Origin: DATGFK01 sp040007395
GTDB taxonomy: Bacteria; Chloroflexota; Anaerolineae; Aggregatilineales; UBA2796
DNA: 29,068 nt
Assembly (NCBI GenBank): GCA_040007395.1
Contig: JBDTVG010000223.1
Coordinates: 1-29,068, forward strand
Direction: 5' to 3'
The notes under the pieces are model-generated. The model worked only from the letters and a program-made list of their open reading frames with translations. It did no database searches and was not told the DNA's origin. Both the position numbers and the translations under genes were made by a program. Below are positions 22,233-29,068 of the stretch, piece after piece; the first letter of the stretch is position 1, and each line of letters starts with the position of its first letter.

Positions 22233-23879
22233 CTATTTCAGGGCTTCGACGATACTCTGCAAAAGCTCTTCATCCATGAATGAACCCTTTTGCAATAGGC
22301 TGTCGATCTGCCCACTAAGACGTTCGCGCTCCTGAACGGTCAATTCTTTCGCAGTTAGCACAATGATGGGAATGTCGCGCATATTCTCATCGGCTTTGAG
22401 CGCGTCAATCACCTTAAATCCGTCAATGTCGGGCATCATCAGGTCGGTGATCACAAGATCGGGCTTGAGCCGTTCGACCAGCATAATGCCTTCTGCACCG
22501 CCGGATGCTACCTGAACTTCATAGCTGCCCCGTGCCTGCAAGATCCGGCTAATGAGGCGACCCGCATGGGGGTTATCTTCGATCACGACAATCGAGTGAA
22601 TGCGATTTTCCATCTGTTCAAGGGCAGAGAGCAAACCCTCTTCGGGCAGCGAGATACGCGCACTGACGGTACTCACGTCCACCTGTCGCGCATAGCGATC
22701 TCCCAGAATCTGCGTTTCGACGGGGAAGGTGTGGCCTGAGCAGTTGATCACGACGGTTTCATTTGGCTTGATAATGCCGCGCCGTGCCAGCTTAAATAGG
22801 CCAGCGAAGGCCACTGCTGTCGCGGGTTCCACCGAAAGCCCCTCAGTGCGGGCGACAGTATGCGTCGCATTGAACGCTTCTTCGTCATCGGCAGTTTCCA
22901 TCGCCCCGCCATTTTGCCCGATCAAATCGTAGAGCAATTCATAGGCACGCCCCGGATTACCTGTCGAAAGGGTAGCAATCACCGTCTGGGGGTTTTCAAC
23001 AGGCGTAGCGACCCGCGACCCGTTCTTGAAAGCGCGAACCATCGGGGCGCAGCCTTCCGACTGGATCACACCGAGGGCGGGCATTCTATCGACAATGCCT
23101 AGCGCGATCATTTCCTCGAAGCCTTTGGCGACTCCCAACGGCCCCATGCCGCCGCTAACGGCCTGAATAAACCAGTCCGGCGAACGCCAGCCAAGTTGTT
23201 CAACGATTTCAAAGGCCATCGTTTTCATGCTTTCGATGGCGGCAACGCTGCGAATGCCCCGGTCAAGGAATAGCCCTTTGCTTTCGGCAAAGCTGGTAGC
23301 CACGACCTTCGCCTGATCGTAGGTTCCTGTGACCTTAATGACCTCGCCACCATAGATCGCTGCTTCGCGCATTTTCTCGCCGGGAACCATACTGGTCAAG
23401 AAAGCCCACATCTTGATCCCCGCCCGCGCTGCAAAAGCTGAGTAGGCGATGGCGACATTGCCCGTCGAAGCGACAACGGATTCCTTGATGCCCTGTTCAC
23501 GCATGACCGAGATCGCCACCGAAGCCTGCCGATCCTTGAAGGAAGCCGTTGGCCCTTGGCGCTCGTCCTTAATATACAGGTTTCTCAGCCCAAGCATCGC
23601 ACCCAGATTGCGGGCGCGGTGCAATGGAGTTCCGCCTTCGCCCAGACTAACGATGTTGCGTGTATCATAAATTGGGAGCAGTTCGTGATAGCGCCACAGG
23701 CCATGCTCGCGCTGCACCACTTCCTCGATCCACTTTGACTTACGCAGCGATTCCAGATCGTAGCGTGCCTTGAGGATATTCTCTCCACAGCGTGGACATG
23801 CCGATAGCGGTTTCTCATAAGGCACGGTTAATCCACAATGGATACATTCAAGATCGATACGTTTTTTCTGAACGCTCAC
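22233..23879 (-). CDS. Threonine-synthase-like PLP enzyme fused to a response-regulator receiver
   Basis: A 548-residue two-part protein. Residues 1 to about 405 are a fold-type II PLP enzyme related to threonine synthase: zinc ribbon Cys12/15/28/31, GEGGTPLHRA, Schiff-base Lys115 (ASFKDRQ), STGNVA, and a phosphate loop SGGMGPLG. Residues of about 427-548 are a full receiver: acidic pair Glu434/Asp435, phospho-acceptor Asp479 (ITDLMMPDIDG), Thr509 and Lys531. The PLP signature differs from true ThrC (GPTASFKDRQ against NPTGSFKDRG), so the substrate may differ. The frame opens with a TTG at 23951, but the GTG at 23879 has GGAAAGAG upstream and lies after a possible promoter, so it is preferred. 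The hybrid kinase gene follows after 39 nt. Confidence 0.93.
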   Translation of the reverse strand: MSVQKKRIDLECIHCGLTVPYEKPLSACPRCGENILKARYDLESLRKSKWIEEVVQREHGLWRYHELLPIYDTRNIVSLGEGGTPLHRARNLGAMLGLRNLYIKDERQGPTASFKDRQASVAISVMREQGIKESVVASTGNVAIAYSAFAARAGIKMWAFLTSMVPGEKMREAAIYGGEVIKVTGTYDQAKVVATSFAESKGLFLDRGIRSVAAIESMKTMAFEIVEQLGWRSPDWFIQAVSGGMGPLGVAKGFEEMIALGIVDRMPALGVIQSEGCAPMVRAFKNGSRVATPVENPQTVIATLSTGNPGRAYELLYDLIGQNGGAMETADDEEAFNATHTVARTEGLSVEPATAVAFAGLFKLARRGIIKPNETVVINCSGHTFPVETQILGDRYARQVDVSTVSARISLPEEGLLSALEQMENRIHSIVVIEDNPHAGRLISRILQARGSYEVQVASGGAEGIMLVERLKPDLVITDLMMPDIDGFKVIDALKADENMRDIPIIVLTAKELTVQERERLSGQIDSLLQKGSFMDEELLQSIVEALK

Positions 23880-23931
23880 GATGCTGCTCTTTCCATTTTC
23901 ATCGACGACTGTTTTACACAGGCAATCATTA

Positions 23932-23958
23932 ACTATAGCAGACCTTCTCAATAGGCAA
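23932..23958 (-). promoter_or_regulatory. Possible promoter of the PLP-receiver operon
   Basis: On the minus strand, TTGCCT (23958-23953) and TATAGT (23937-23932) are 15 bases apart. The spacing is short, so this is tentative. It would give a leader of about 45 nt to the GTG start at 23879. Confidence 0.4.
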
Positions 23959-24079
23959 CTAAAAATTACCTAACGGGGTTATCCCAAACCTGTAACAGCC
24001 AAGCGCTGCCACCAGAAATAGATTAAATTTGAAAGGGGATTGCGATCTAAATTTTAGTTTATTGTTTGTTTGAAGGAGG

Positions 24080-24523
24080 TTAGTCCGCGACGGGTCGGAT
24101 ACCTTTATAGACTTGTGCGCCCATCAAGGTGCGAAGAATGGTCGTGCTTTGCCGATTGATCAGCTTGCTCAACTCATCTGGAGACAGTGGCTCATTGTTG
24201 TTAGCGAGAAAAGCCCGAAAGACAGCATCCACCAGCGTAGTATGTTCGCTGATCCAATTGGGGTTTCGGGCAGCTTCCGTCAACGCTTGTTGCAGCGCAT
24301 CGACGCGCCGCACTTCCGCTGTCTCGGGGTTGACCCAATCAATCGTCACATTGTCCTGATTGCCATCAAAGCTGGCACGCTGCTCTGGCGAAAGATGGCT
24401 AATCAGGTAGGTTCGCAGGTCGCGATTCTCGCGTTCCCACCAACTATAGTCGATATGGAATTTGGTATCGGAGGTCGGTTTGACCTGTCGGCCTGCGGGT
24501 CGGGTTGGATTACTACTCACCAT
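24080..24523 (-). CDS. Hypothetical protein, second gene of an unrecognised pair
   Basis: A 147-residue soluble protein of unknown family. The middle (DTKFHIDYSWWERENRDLRTYLISHLSPEQRASF) is rich in aromatic and charged residues. The C-terminal part (LSPDELSKLINRQSTTILRTLMGAQVYKGIRPV) reads like a winged-helix segment with a recognition helix. It follows the 526-residue gene by 17 nt on the same strand and is probably translated from the same mRNA; no strong Shine-Dalgarno site is seen before the ATG, which suggests coupling. Conserved pairing would need a comparison of genomes. A DNA-binding role is a guess from the C-terminal pattern. Confidence 0.75.
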   Translation of the reverse strand: MVSSNPTRPAGRQVKPTSDTKFHIDYSWWERENRDLRTYLISHLSPEQRASFDGNQDNVTIDWVNPETAEVRRVDALQQALTEAARNPNWISEHTTLVDAVFRAFLANNNEPLSPDELSKLINRQSTTILRTLMGAQVYKGIRPVAD

Positions 24524-24540
24524 AGGGTTGATCTTAATCT

Positions 24541-26121
24541 TTAGTTCTGCACAAGTCGCCAGTAAGGTCCACCAACGTGCTGGAATTCGGGCCGCGACAC
24601 AAGTGCCGCAAAGATCGGTCCCGGTGGGCAGCGTCGCACAATATTAACTGCGCCATAAAGCGTCTTGGCATGGACAGAATTTTGTGGATTAAGCCGAGCC
24701 AGTTCCGGGATCAGGTCGCGCATAATTTCGACCAGTCCACGCTTGCGATCCCGGTTTGTTGACCAGATAGCATCTACGCCTTCGATGTCTTCTGAACCGA
24801 GGATCAATAGTTCGTCGTAACCAGCGCCAATCGAACGCTTGAAGTTAGCAAAAGTGAGGTGTCCATTGTTGGGCTGCGCCAGTCGGATATACTCGGTACG
24901 TGGACGATGTGCTTCAAAATCGATCACCAACCGACTTGGATCATCAGTGGCGCGTAACGTCACATAAGCCCCCACGGGCAGCCTATATTTGCGGTAAAAT
25001 TCATTCAGACCAAAGACATACCTGTCTTCGCGCATAACCCAGCCGGCAAATTCTGTCTGATCTTGTGCATCAATCAGGGTTACGCGGATGCGTTGCGAAG
25101 TGGTCGCCGTCGGGAAAAGCTGCTCAACTCGCGAAGTCAGCGGGAGCGAGCCAACGCGCCGATGTGGGTAGATCAAGGTCAGCACAGCCTCTTTGGGCTG
25201 GTTGGTGGGCGGTTCGAGTACGGAAAGTTCGTCGTCAAGCTCGCGTTCGAGCGTTGCAAGCTCACCCGTGATCAGCGATCTATCATAGTCCAATGGTTGA
25301 TAGATGAGCCTTGTCGGAGTCTTAGTCACTTCCGGTGGCTCAAGGCGGCGCAAATACCACTGAACCTGCGAGACTGGCCCGACATCATCGAAGCGTTCAT
25401 CGTTGCTCATGGCAACATTCAACGAAAATTCGGCAAGCTCTGGTTTGGTTTCTTTGGCGAGATCGAGATCATCAAGCATAGCAGCAGTCGGCAGCGGGCC
25501 ACCGCTGTTAATGTCGAGAATGGCCTCAGCAAGATGTAGTTGGCCTACATTAACATCGACTAACAGCGAACGTAGAAACCATTTGCCAGCAAAAAAGATC
25601 GCATCTTCCTGATCGATCAGCTTGCCTTCAATCTCATCCATGATCGTTTCGCCATAGCTATCCAAGATCGTCTCTGCGCTAAGCGCCTTGGTCTGAGTGT
25701 ATTGCTGTCCGCCGGCTTCATCATAATTAAGCAGATGTGGCGTGTGCAACATTGAGGCAAACTCACGGCGTTGTTCGTCCTCGAATTCAACTTCGATTAC
25801 GGTAAAATCTCCGTCACCGGAGTTTTGTCCGGCGCGCTGCCCGACGACTTTGCCAACGGTATAACCATAGGCCGGGAAGATCAATTCCTGACCAACCGTG
25901 TATGACTCTTTGGGCTGGAACAATTCACCGCTAGCGATCTGTCTGCGGAGTGTTTCTTCTTCTTGTGACAGGCGAAAGTCGATAAGTCGTAAGGCCAGTT
26001 CACGGGTTGAAAGTGGTGTTTCTTCTTCAAGAAACTGCGAAGATAAATATTCAATGTCAGCACGGTTTACCCGGAACGAGTTAGTCCAATATGCTGCGGT
26101 TTGTGTCTGCGATCCTGGCAC
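24541..26121 (-). CDS. Large hypothetical protein, first gene of an unrecognised pair
   Basis: A 526-residue soluble protein of unknown family. Residues of about 17-70 (RADIEYLSSQFLEEETPLSTRELALRLI...) are helical, like a small HTH. Residues of about 70-125 (YTVGQELIFPAYGYTVGKVV...DFTVIEVEFEDE) look like an SH3-like or CarD-like barrel, in which a basal loop modulates binding. The C-terminus (TLYGAVNIVRRCPPGPIFAALVSRPEFQHVGGPYWRL) resembles a HARE-HTH winged helix. Together these suggest a nucleic-acid or transcription-associated protein, but no catalytic motif is seen. The start is a GTG with a perfect GGAGG nine bases upstream, behind a strong promoter at 26165-26193. Confidence 0.8.
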   Translation of the reverse strand: MPGSQTQTAAYWTNSFRVNRADIEYLSSQFLEEETPLSTRELALRLIDFRLSQEEETLRRQIASGELFQPKESYTVGQELIFPAYGYTVGKVVGQRAGQNSGDGDFTVIEVEFEDEQRREFASMLHTPHLLNYDEAGGQQYTQTKALSAETILDSYGETIMDEIEGKLIDQEDAIFFAGKWFLRSLLVDVNVGQLHLAEAILDINSGGPLPTAAMLDDLDLAKETKPELAEFSLNVAMSNDERFDDVGPVSQVQWYLRRLEPPEVTKTPTRLIYQPLDYDRSLITGELATLERELDDELSVLEPPTNQPKEAVLTLIYPHRRVGSLPLTSRVEQLFPTATTSQRIRVTLIDAQDQTEFAGWVMREDRYVFGLNEFYRKYRLPVGAYVTLRATDDPSRLVIDFEAHRPRTEYIRLAQPNNGHLTFANFKRSIGAGYDELLILGSEDIEGVDAIWSTNRDRKRGLVEIMRDLIPELARLNPQNSVHAKTLYGAVNIVRRCPPGPIFAALVSRPEFQHVGGPYWRLVQN

Positions 26122-26164
26122 GAAGTAATGCCTCCACCCCTGATATATTCAAAAGAGCGTGCTC

Positions 26165-26193
26165 ATTATAGTCAGGGTCGGGGCTTGATGCAA
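26165..26193 (-). promoter_or_regulatory. Promoter of the unrecognised gene pair
   Basis: On the minus strand, TTGCAT (26193-26188) and a perfect TATAAT (26170-26165) are 17 bases apart, giving a leader of about 37 nt before the GTG at 26121. Confidence 0.7.
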
Positions 26194-26254
26194 GGAATCA
26201 TTGTGATAGCCGGAAAAATCAACGGATCTGACAGCTTAAAAGTAGGAAAAGGCC

Positions 26255-27094
26255 ATGGTTGAACATAACATCCTTGAACAGCCGCAAGCAACATGGCGGC
26301 TGATCGTTGATCCTAGCTGTGACGGTGCAACCAACATGGCGATTGACGAGGCAATTTTGGAATCGGTGGGGCGTGGCGAGTCGATGCCCACGCTGCGCTT
26401 GTATCGCTGGCAGCCCGCTTGCTTATCACTGGGCTACGCTCAACCCGCCGCTGATGCTGATCGTGAACGACTGGCGGCACAGGGTTGGGACATTGTGCGG
26501 CGCATGACGGGAGGCCGCGCTATCCTGCATACCGACGAACTGACCTACAGCGTAGCGCTCCCCACAAGTCACCCGCTGGTCGAAGGCTCGATTCCCGATA
26601 GCTACCGCCGCCTGAGTTCCGCTCTATTGGCAGCACTCCTACATATTGGGCTGGATGCCCACGCCGACAAACAGGAACGTCGTTCCGCGCCTGTTGGCCC
26701 GGTGTGCTTCGAAGTTCCCTCGAATTACGAGATTACGGCAGAAGGCAAAAAACTCATCGGCAGTGCTCAGGTACGCAAAGCGAACGCAGCCTTGCAACAT
26801 GGATCGCTGCCGCTGTACGGGGATGTCAGCCGGATTTGTGAGGTGTTGTTTTTTGCAGATGAAGCGGCTCGCCAAAAGGCTCGTGAACGAGTGTTACGCC
26901 GCGCTACGACGCTTTCCGAGGCACTGCACCGAACGGTTGAATGGGATGAAGCGGCTCAAGCGGTCATCGAGTCTTTCGCGGCGACTTTTGCGATCAGCTT
27001 TGTAGAAGGATCGCTTTCTCCCGCCGAAATGCTGCGGGCCGAGGTATTACGTATCTCACAATATGCTGCTCAAGCGTGGACTCAAAAGTTGTAA
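26255..27094 (+). CDS. Lipoate-protein ligase family / LipM-like octanoyltransferase
   Basis: A 279-residue member of the biotin/lipoate A/B ligase fold. It has WRLIVDPSCDGATNMAIDEA, LRLYRWQPACLSLGYAQ, RRMTGGRAILHTDELTYSV (the RRxxGG acyl-binding motif), and PVCFEVPSNYEITAEGKKLIGSAQVR. Cys151 in VCFE sits where LipM/LipL octanoyltransferases have their catalytic Cys, and Lys166 is the usual conserved Lys. It therefore probably moves octanoyl groups from acyl carrier protein to lipoyl domains, for pyruvate dehydrogenase or glycine cleavage, rather than being an ATP-dependent ligase; the choice needs a tree. It is a single gene, divergent from the hypothetical pair. Confidence 0.9.
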   Translation: MVEHNILEQPQATWRLIVDPSCDGATNMAIDEAILESVGRGESMPTLRLYRWQPACLSLGYAQPAADADRERLAAQGWDIVRRMTGGRAILHTDELTYSVALPTSHPLVEGSIPDSYRRLSSALLAALLHIGLDAHADKQERRSAPVGPVCFEVPSNYEITAEGKKLIGSAQVRKANAALQHGSLPLYGDVSRICEVLFFADEAARQKARERVLRRATTLSEALHRTVEWDEAAQAVIESFAATFAISFVEGSLSPAEMLRAEVLRISQYAAQAWTQKL

Positions 27095-27123
27095 AATACG
27101 AGGAATGTGATCGGGCCGTAGGC

Positions 27124-27152
27124 AAAAAAATGCCCCGTCTGTTAGACGGGGC
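27124..27152 (-). terminator. Intrinsic terminator of the Flp pilin gene
   Basis: GCCCCGTCT (27132-27140) pairs exactly with AGACGGGGC (27144-27152) around a three-base loop. On the minus strand it is followed by seven T (27130-27124), a textbook rho-independent terminator. Confidence 0.9.
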
Positions 27153-27182
27153 GATAAGTTCTCGATGTGAGCCGCAGGGAAA

Positions 27183-27329
27183 TTAGAGAGCGTTCACAAT
27201 GTTCGAGAAAATGTTGCCGATGGACGGGCCGAGGATCGCCAGAATGACGATAACAACGACTGCCACCAAAACTAGGATCAAGGCGTATTCGACGAGACCC
27301 TGACCTTCTTCACGAGGCATATATAACAT
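27183..27329 (-). CDS. Flp/Fap-type pilin
   Basis: A 48-residue protein. The sequence MPREEGQGLVEYALILVLVA is the classic class III (type IVb, Flp) prepilin start: a short basic/acidic leader, Gly before the cut, Glu at position 5 of the mature part (GLVEY), and then a single long hydrophobic helix ending AILGPSIGNIFSNIVNAL. ATG at 27329 has AAGGAG eight bases upstream. An extended -10 (27362-27370) and a perfect terminator frame it, so it is a stand-alone, probably highly expressed gene. The assembly genes (prepilin peptidase, TadA and TadB/C) are not in this window. It would form a thin tad-type pilus for attachment. Confidence 0.92.
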   Translation of the reverse strand: MLYMPREEGQGLVEYALILVLVAVVVIVILAILGPSIGNIFSNIVNAL

Positions 27330-27361
27330 GTTTAAAATCTCCTTTCCCACAAGATGTTTTT

Positions 27362-27370
27362 ATCATACCA
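27362..27370 (-). promoter_or_regulatory. Extended -10 promoter of the Flp pilin gene
   Basis: On the minus strand, TGGTATGAT (27370-27362) fits the extended -10 form TGnTATAAT with one change. No good -35 is visible 17 bases upstream. The leader to the ATG is about 25-30 nt. Confidence 0.55.
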
Positions 27371-27480
27371 CAGTTTTTTATGCTCAGGGAGTAAGGTCAT
27401 AACGAATCCATAACTTTATTCTCTGACAATGGTTAGTAAACGGTATATTAATTTTCGCTTCACGCTACTAAGGAATGGAT

Positions 27481-28734
27481 ATGGCTGAACAACAGGCACA
27501 ACGGACTGTCGCCGCCGAACCTATCGCATGGTCTGAGATTGGCTCGATCTTCTTGATCCTTGGTGTGCTGGGTTTCGGCGGCCCAGCGGCGCATCTCGCT
27601 CTGATGGAAACAGAACTCGTGACGCGGCGTAAGTGGTTGAGCCATGAGTATTTTCTGGACTTGCTGGCGGCGATCAATCTTGTCCCCGGCCCAACTAGCA
27701 CCGAGATGGCACTACAAATTGGCTATGTGGTGGGCGGTCTGCGGGGGATGCTGCTAGCGGGTGCAGGGTTTATCTTGCCCGCCGTGTTCTTTTCCGTTGC
27801 CCTAGCCATGATCTATACGGCGGCGGGATCGGTTCCGGCGGTGCAAGGCTTGCTGCTAGGTGTCAAACCCGTCGTACTCGTCTTGATCTTGAGTGCTGCC
27901 TATCGGCTGGGCGTAAAGGCCATCGATAATACGCCGATGCGGGTGCTGCTTGCTATCGCATTGATCGCTATTGCTGTCAGCAGTAAGCCGTTGATGTCCG
28001 CGTTTGGTCGATCGGCAATCACTATTCCCGAACTCGTGCTGCTGCTGGCGACTGGTGCTACTTATATCGCGTGGAAGCATCGCCGCCAGCTTGGAACGAT
28101 TGCCGGAGTCGCCCTCGCGCCGCTGCTGAGTGCTGCTACGCCCGTCTTGGCGCAACAAGTACCAGCCTTGGGCGACTTGTTCTGGCGGTTCCTGATTATC
28201 GGCGGAACGCTGTTCGGCAGTGGTTATGTGTTAGCCGCCTATATGCAGCGCACCTTCGTTGATGAATTGCATTGGCTAACCCCACAACGCTTGCTGGACG
28301 TGTTGGCAATCGGGCAGGCGACTCCCGGCCCACTGACCAGCACTGCTTCGGCGGCGGGTTACATGCTCACCGTGACCCCCGGCGCGATCTGGTCAGGCGT
28401 GCCGGGAGCCATCGTCGCGACTTTGGGGGTATTCCTGCCCGCCTTCGTCGTCGTATTAATTTTAGGTCGGGTGGTTCCCTATATCCGGCGCTATCCAATT
28501 GTGTTGGATTTTCTTAAGGGAGTCAACGCAGGTGTGATCGCTCTGCTAATCGGAGCCTTCGCTAACCTCGCATGGGCTACCGCTGTCCGCCCCGATAGCA
28601 GCGTCGATTGGCTTTCGCTAGTGTTAGTCGGGATCGCTTTTATATTGCTAGAGCGTTTCAAGTGGAACCCCATCCAGTTGATCGTAATTGGGGCGTTGGT
28701 GGGAGTCGGGCGGGTTATGGTCGGTTTCGGCTGA
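27481..28734 (+). CDS. chrA: Chromate transporter, two-domain type
   Basis: A 417-residue membrane protein of the CHR family, which exports chromate in exchange for other ions. Two homologous halves are visible. The N-terminal one has FGGPAAHLALMETELVTRRKW and NLVPGPTSTEMALQIGY; the C-terminal one has GSGYVLAAYMQ, TPQRLLDVLAIGQATPGPLTSTA and GVFLPAF. This is the long, bidomain form. ATG at 27481 is seven bases after AGG; the ATG at 27475 lies right next to the Shine-Dalgarno site and is less likely. No chrB regulator or other metal gene lies beside it, so regulation is unknown, and the family includes members whose substrate is not proved. Confidence 0.93.
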   Translation: MAEQQAQRTVAAEPIAWSEIGSIFLILGVLGFGGPAAHLALMETELVTRRKWLSHEYFLDLLAAINLVPGPTSTEMALQIGYVVGGLRGMLLAGAGFILPAVFFSVALAMIYTAAGSVPAVQGLLLGVKPVVLVLILSAAYRLGVKAIDNTPMRVLLAIALIAIAVSSKPLMSAFGRSAITIPELVLLLATGATYIAWKHRRQLGTIAGVALAPLLSAATPVLAQQVPALGDLFWRFLIIGGTLFGSGYVLAAYMQRTFVDELHWLTPQRLLDVLAIGQATPGPLTSTASAAGYMLTVTPGAIWSGVPGAIVATLGVFLPAFVVVLILGRVVPYIRRYPIVLDFLKGVNAGVIALLIGAFANLAWATAVRPDSSVDWLSLVLVGIAFILLERFKWNPIQLIVIGALVGVGRVMVGFG

Positions 28735-28784
28735 TTCGTTGCTGAGAATTTTAAATTAATGTACTGTTTGGAGGTATATAATTA

Positions 28785-29021
28785 CTGATACATTTGCAAA
28801 CGGAGTACATTCGAGAATATGGAAGCAAAAAAACAAACTCCCTGAAGGTCGCCTTCATTATTAAGGAAGCTGACCTGCAAGAGTTGGATAACATCCTGAG
28901 TCAAACAGGGCATAAGAGAGTTTATAAGGTTGTTACAACTGACGATATATCTATCACATGCAAGGATATTTCTAAGCTACTTCATTATGCCAACAGCAAC
29001 AAAACTTCGTTTAAAAACTAG
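28785..29021 (+). pseudogene. Short ORF, possibly the N-terminal fragment of a longer protein
   Basis: About 75 residues, read from a TTG at 28794 or a CTG at 28785. GGAGG at 28770-28774 fits the CTG (10 bases) better than the TTG (19 bases); no ATG is available. SLKVAFIIKEADLQELDNIL...VYKVVTTDDISITCKDISKLLHYANSNKTSF resembles the first part of a small beta-rich domain in which '..L.Y.NS....I' is normally followed by further strands. Here a TAG follows at once, so the protein seems to be cut off. A seven-A run near 28830 is a possible frameshift site. It may be a short gene or the remains of one; I do not recognise the family. Confidence 0.4.
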
Positions 29022-29068
29022 TCACCCGACACCTACCAACCACAAGGATGAAAGTTAGGCAGAGCGCC

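Overview
The window reads as chromosomal DNA of a Chloroflexota bacterium. This is inferred from gene content: a soluble Ras-like GTPase next to a DUF4388 protein, a Flp pilin with the 'EEGQGLVEYALIL' start, a C-rich/G-rich REP-like hairpin, mid-range GC by eye, and amino-acid genes scattered in short operons. No rRNA, tRNA, CRISPR array or complete insertion sequence was seen.

Layout. 1-850 is a gene-poor accessory stretch with a REP-like hairpin, a small GIY-YIG (MUG113/T5orf172-type) ORF, a large inverted repeat and a 20-nt direct repeat flanking both. 853-1959 holds two small hypothetical genes. 1956-4345 (minus) is an operon of DUF4388 protein, MglA-like GTPase and alpha/beta hydrolase behind a near-consensus promoter. 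4763-7990 carries two convergent secreted proteins (a beta-helix protein with five C-terminal repeats and a PPC-like protein) around a perfect bidirectional terminator. 8171-11450 is a methyltransferase/glycosyltransferase group. 11471-16621 (minus) is gltX plus a pheA-thrC-aspartokinase operon with an attenuator-like leader. 17010-18606 is a PmeII-type restriction-modification pair lying between two amino-acid operons.

18679-23879 (minus) is the most unusual part. Four genes lie in one direction with gaps of 39, 12 and 50 nt: a threonine-synthase-like PLP enzyme fused to a C-terminal response-regulator receiver, a soluble REC-HisKA-HATPase kinase, an EamA/DMT transporter with a C-terminal tail, and leuB. 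This suggests an amino-acid enzyme whose activity is set directly by phosphorylation, coupled to an exporter. A second, canonical thrC lies about 6.5 kb away in the pheA operon, so the fused copy is free to have another job.

24080-26121 (minus) is a pair of unrecognised proteins with its own strong promoter. 26255-28734 holds a LipM-like octanoyltransferase/lipoate ligase, a 48-residue Flp pilin gene with its own promoter and terminator, and chrA. The right end has a short ORF that looks like the N-terminal part of a longer domain.

Start codons were revised inward where a Shine-Dalgarno site or promoter position required it (DUF4388 gene, gltX, DNA methyltransferase, leuB, the PLP-REC fusion, chrA). 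All functions come from reading motifs by eye; no database search was run.
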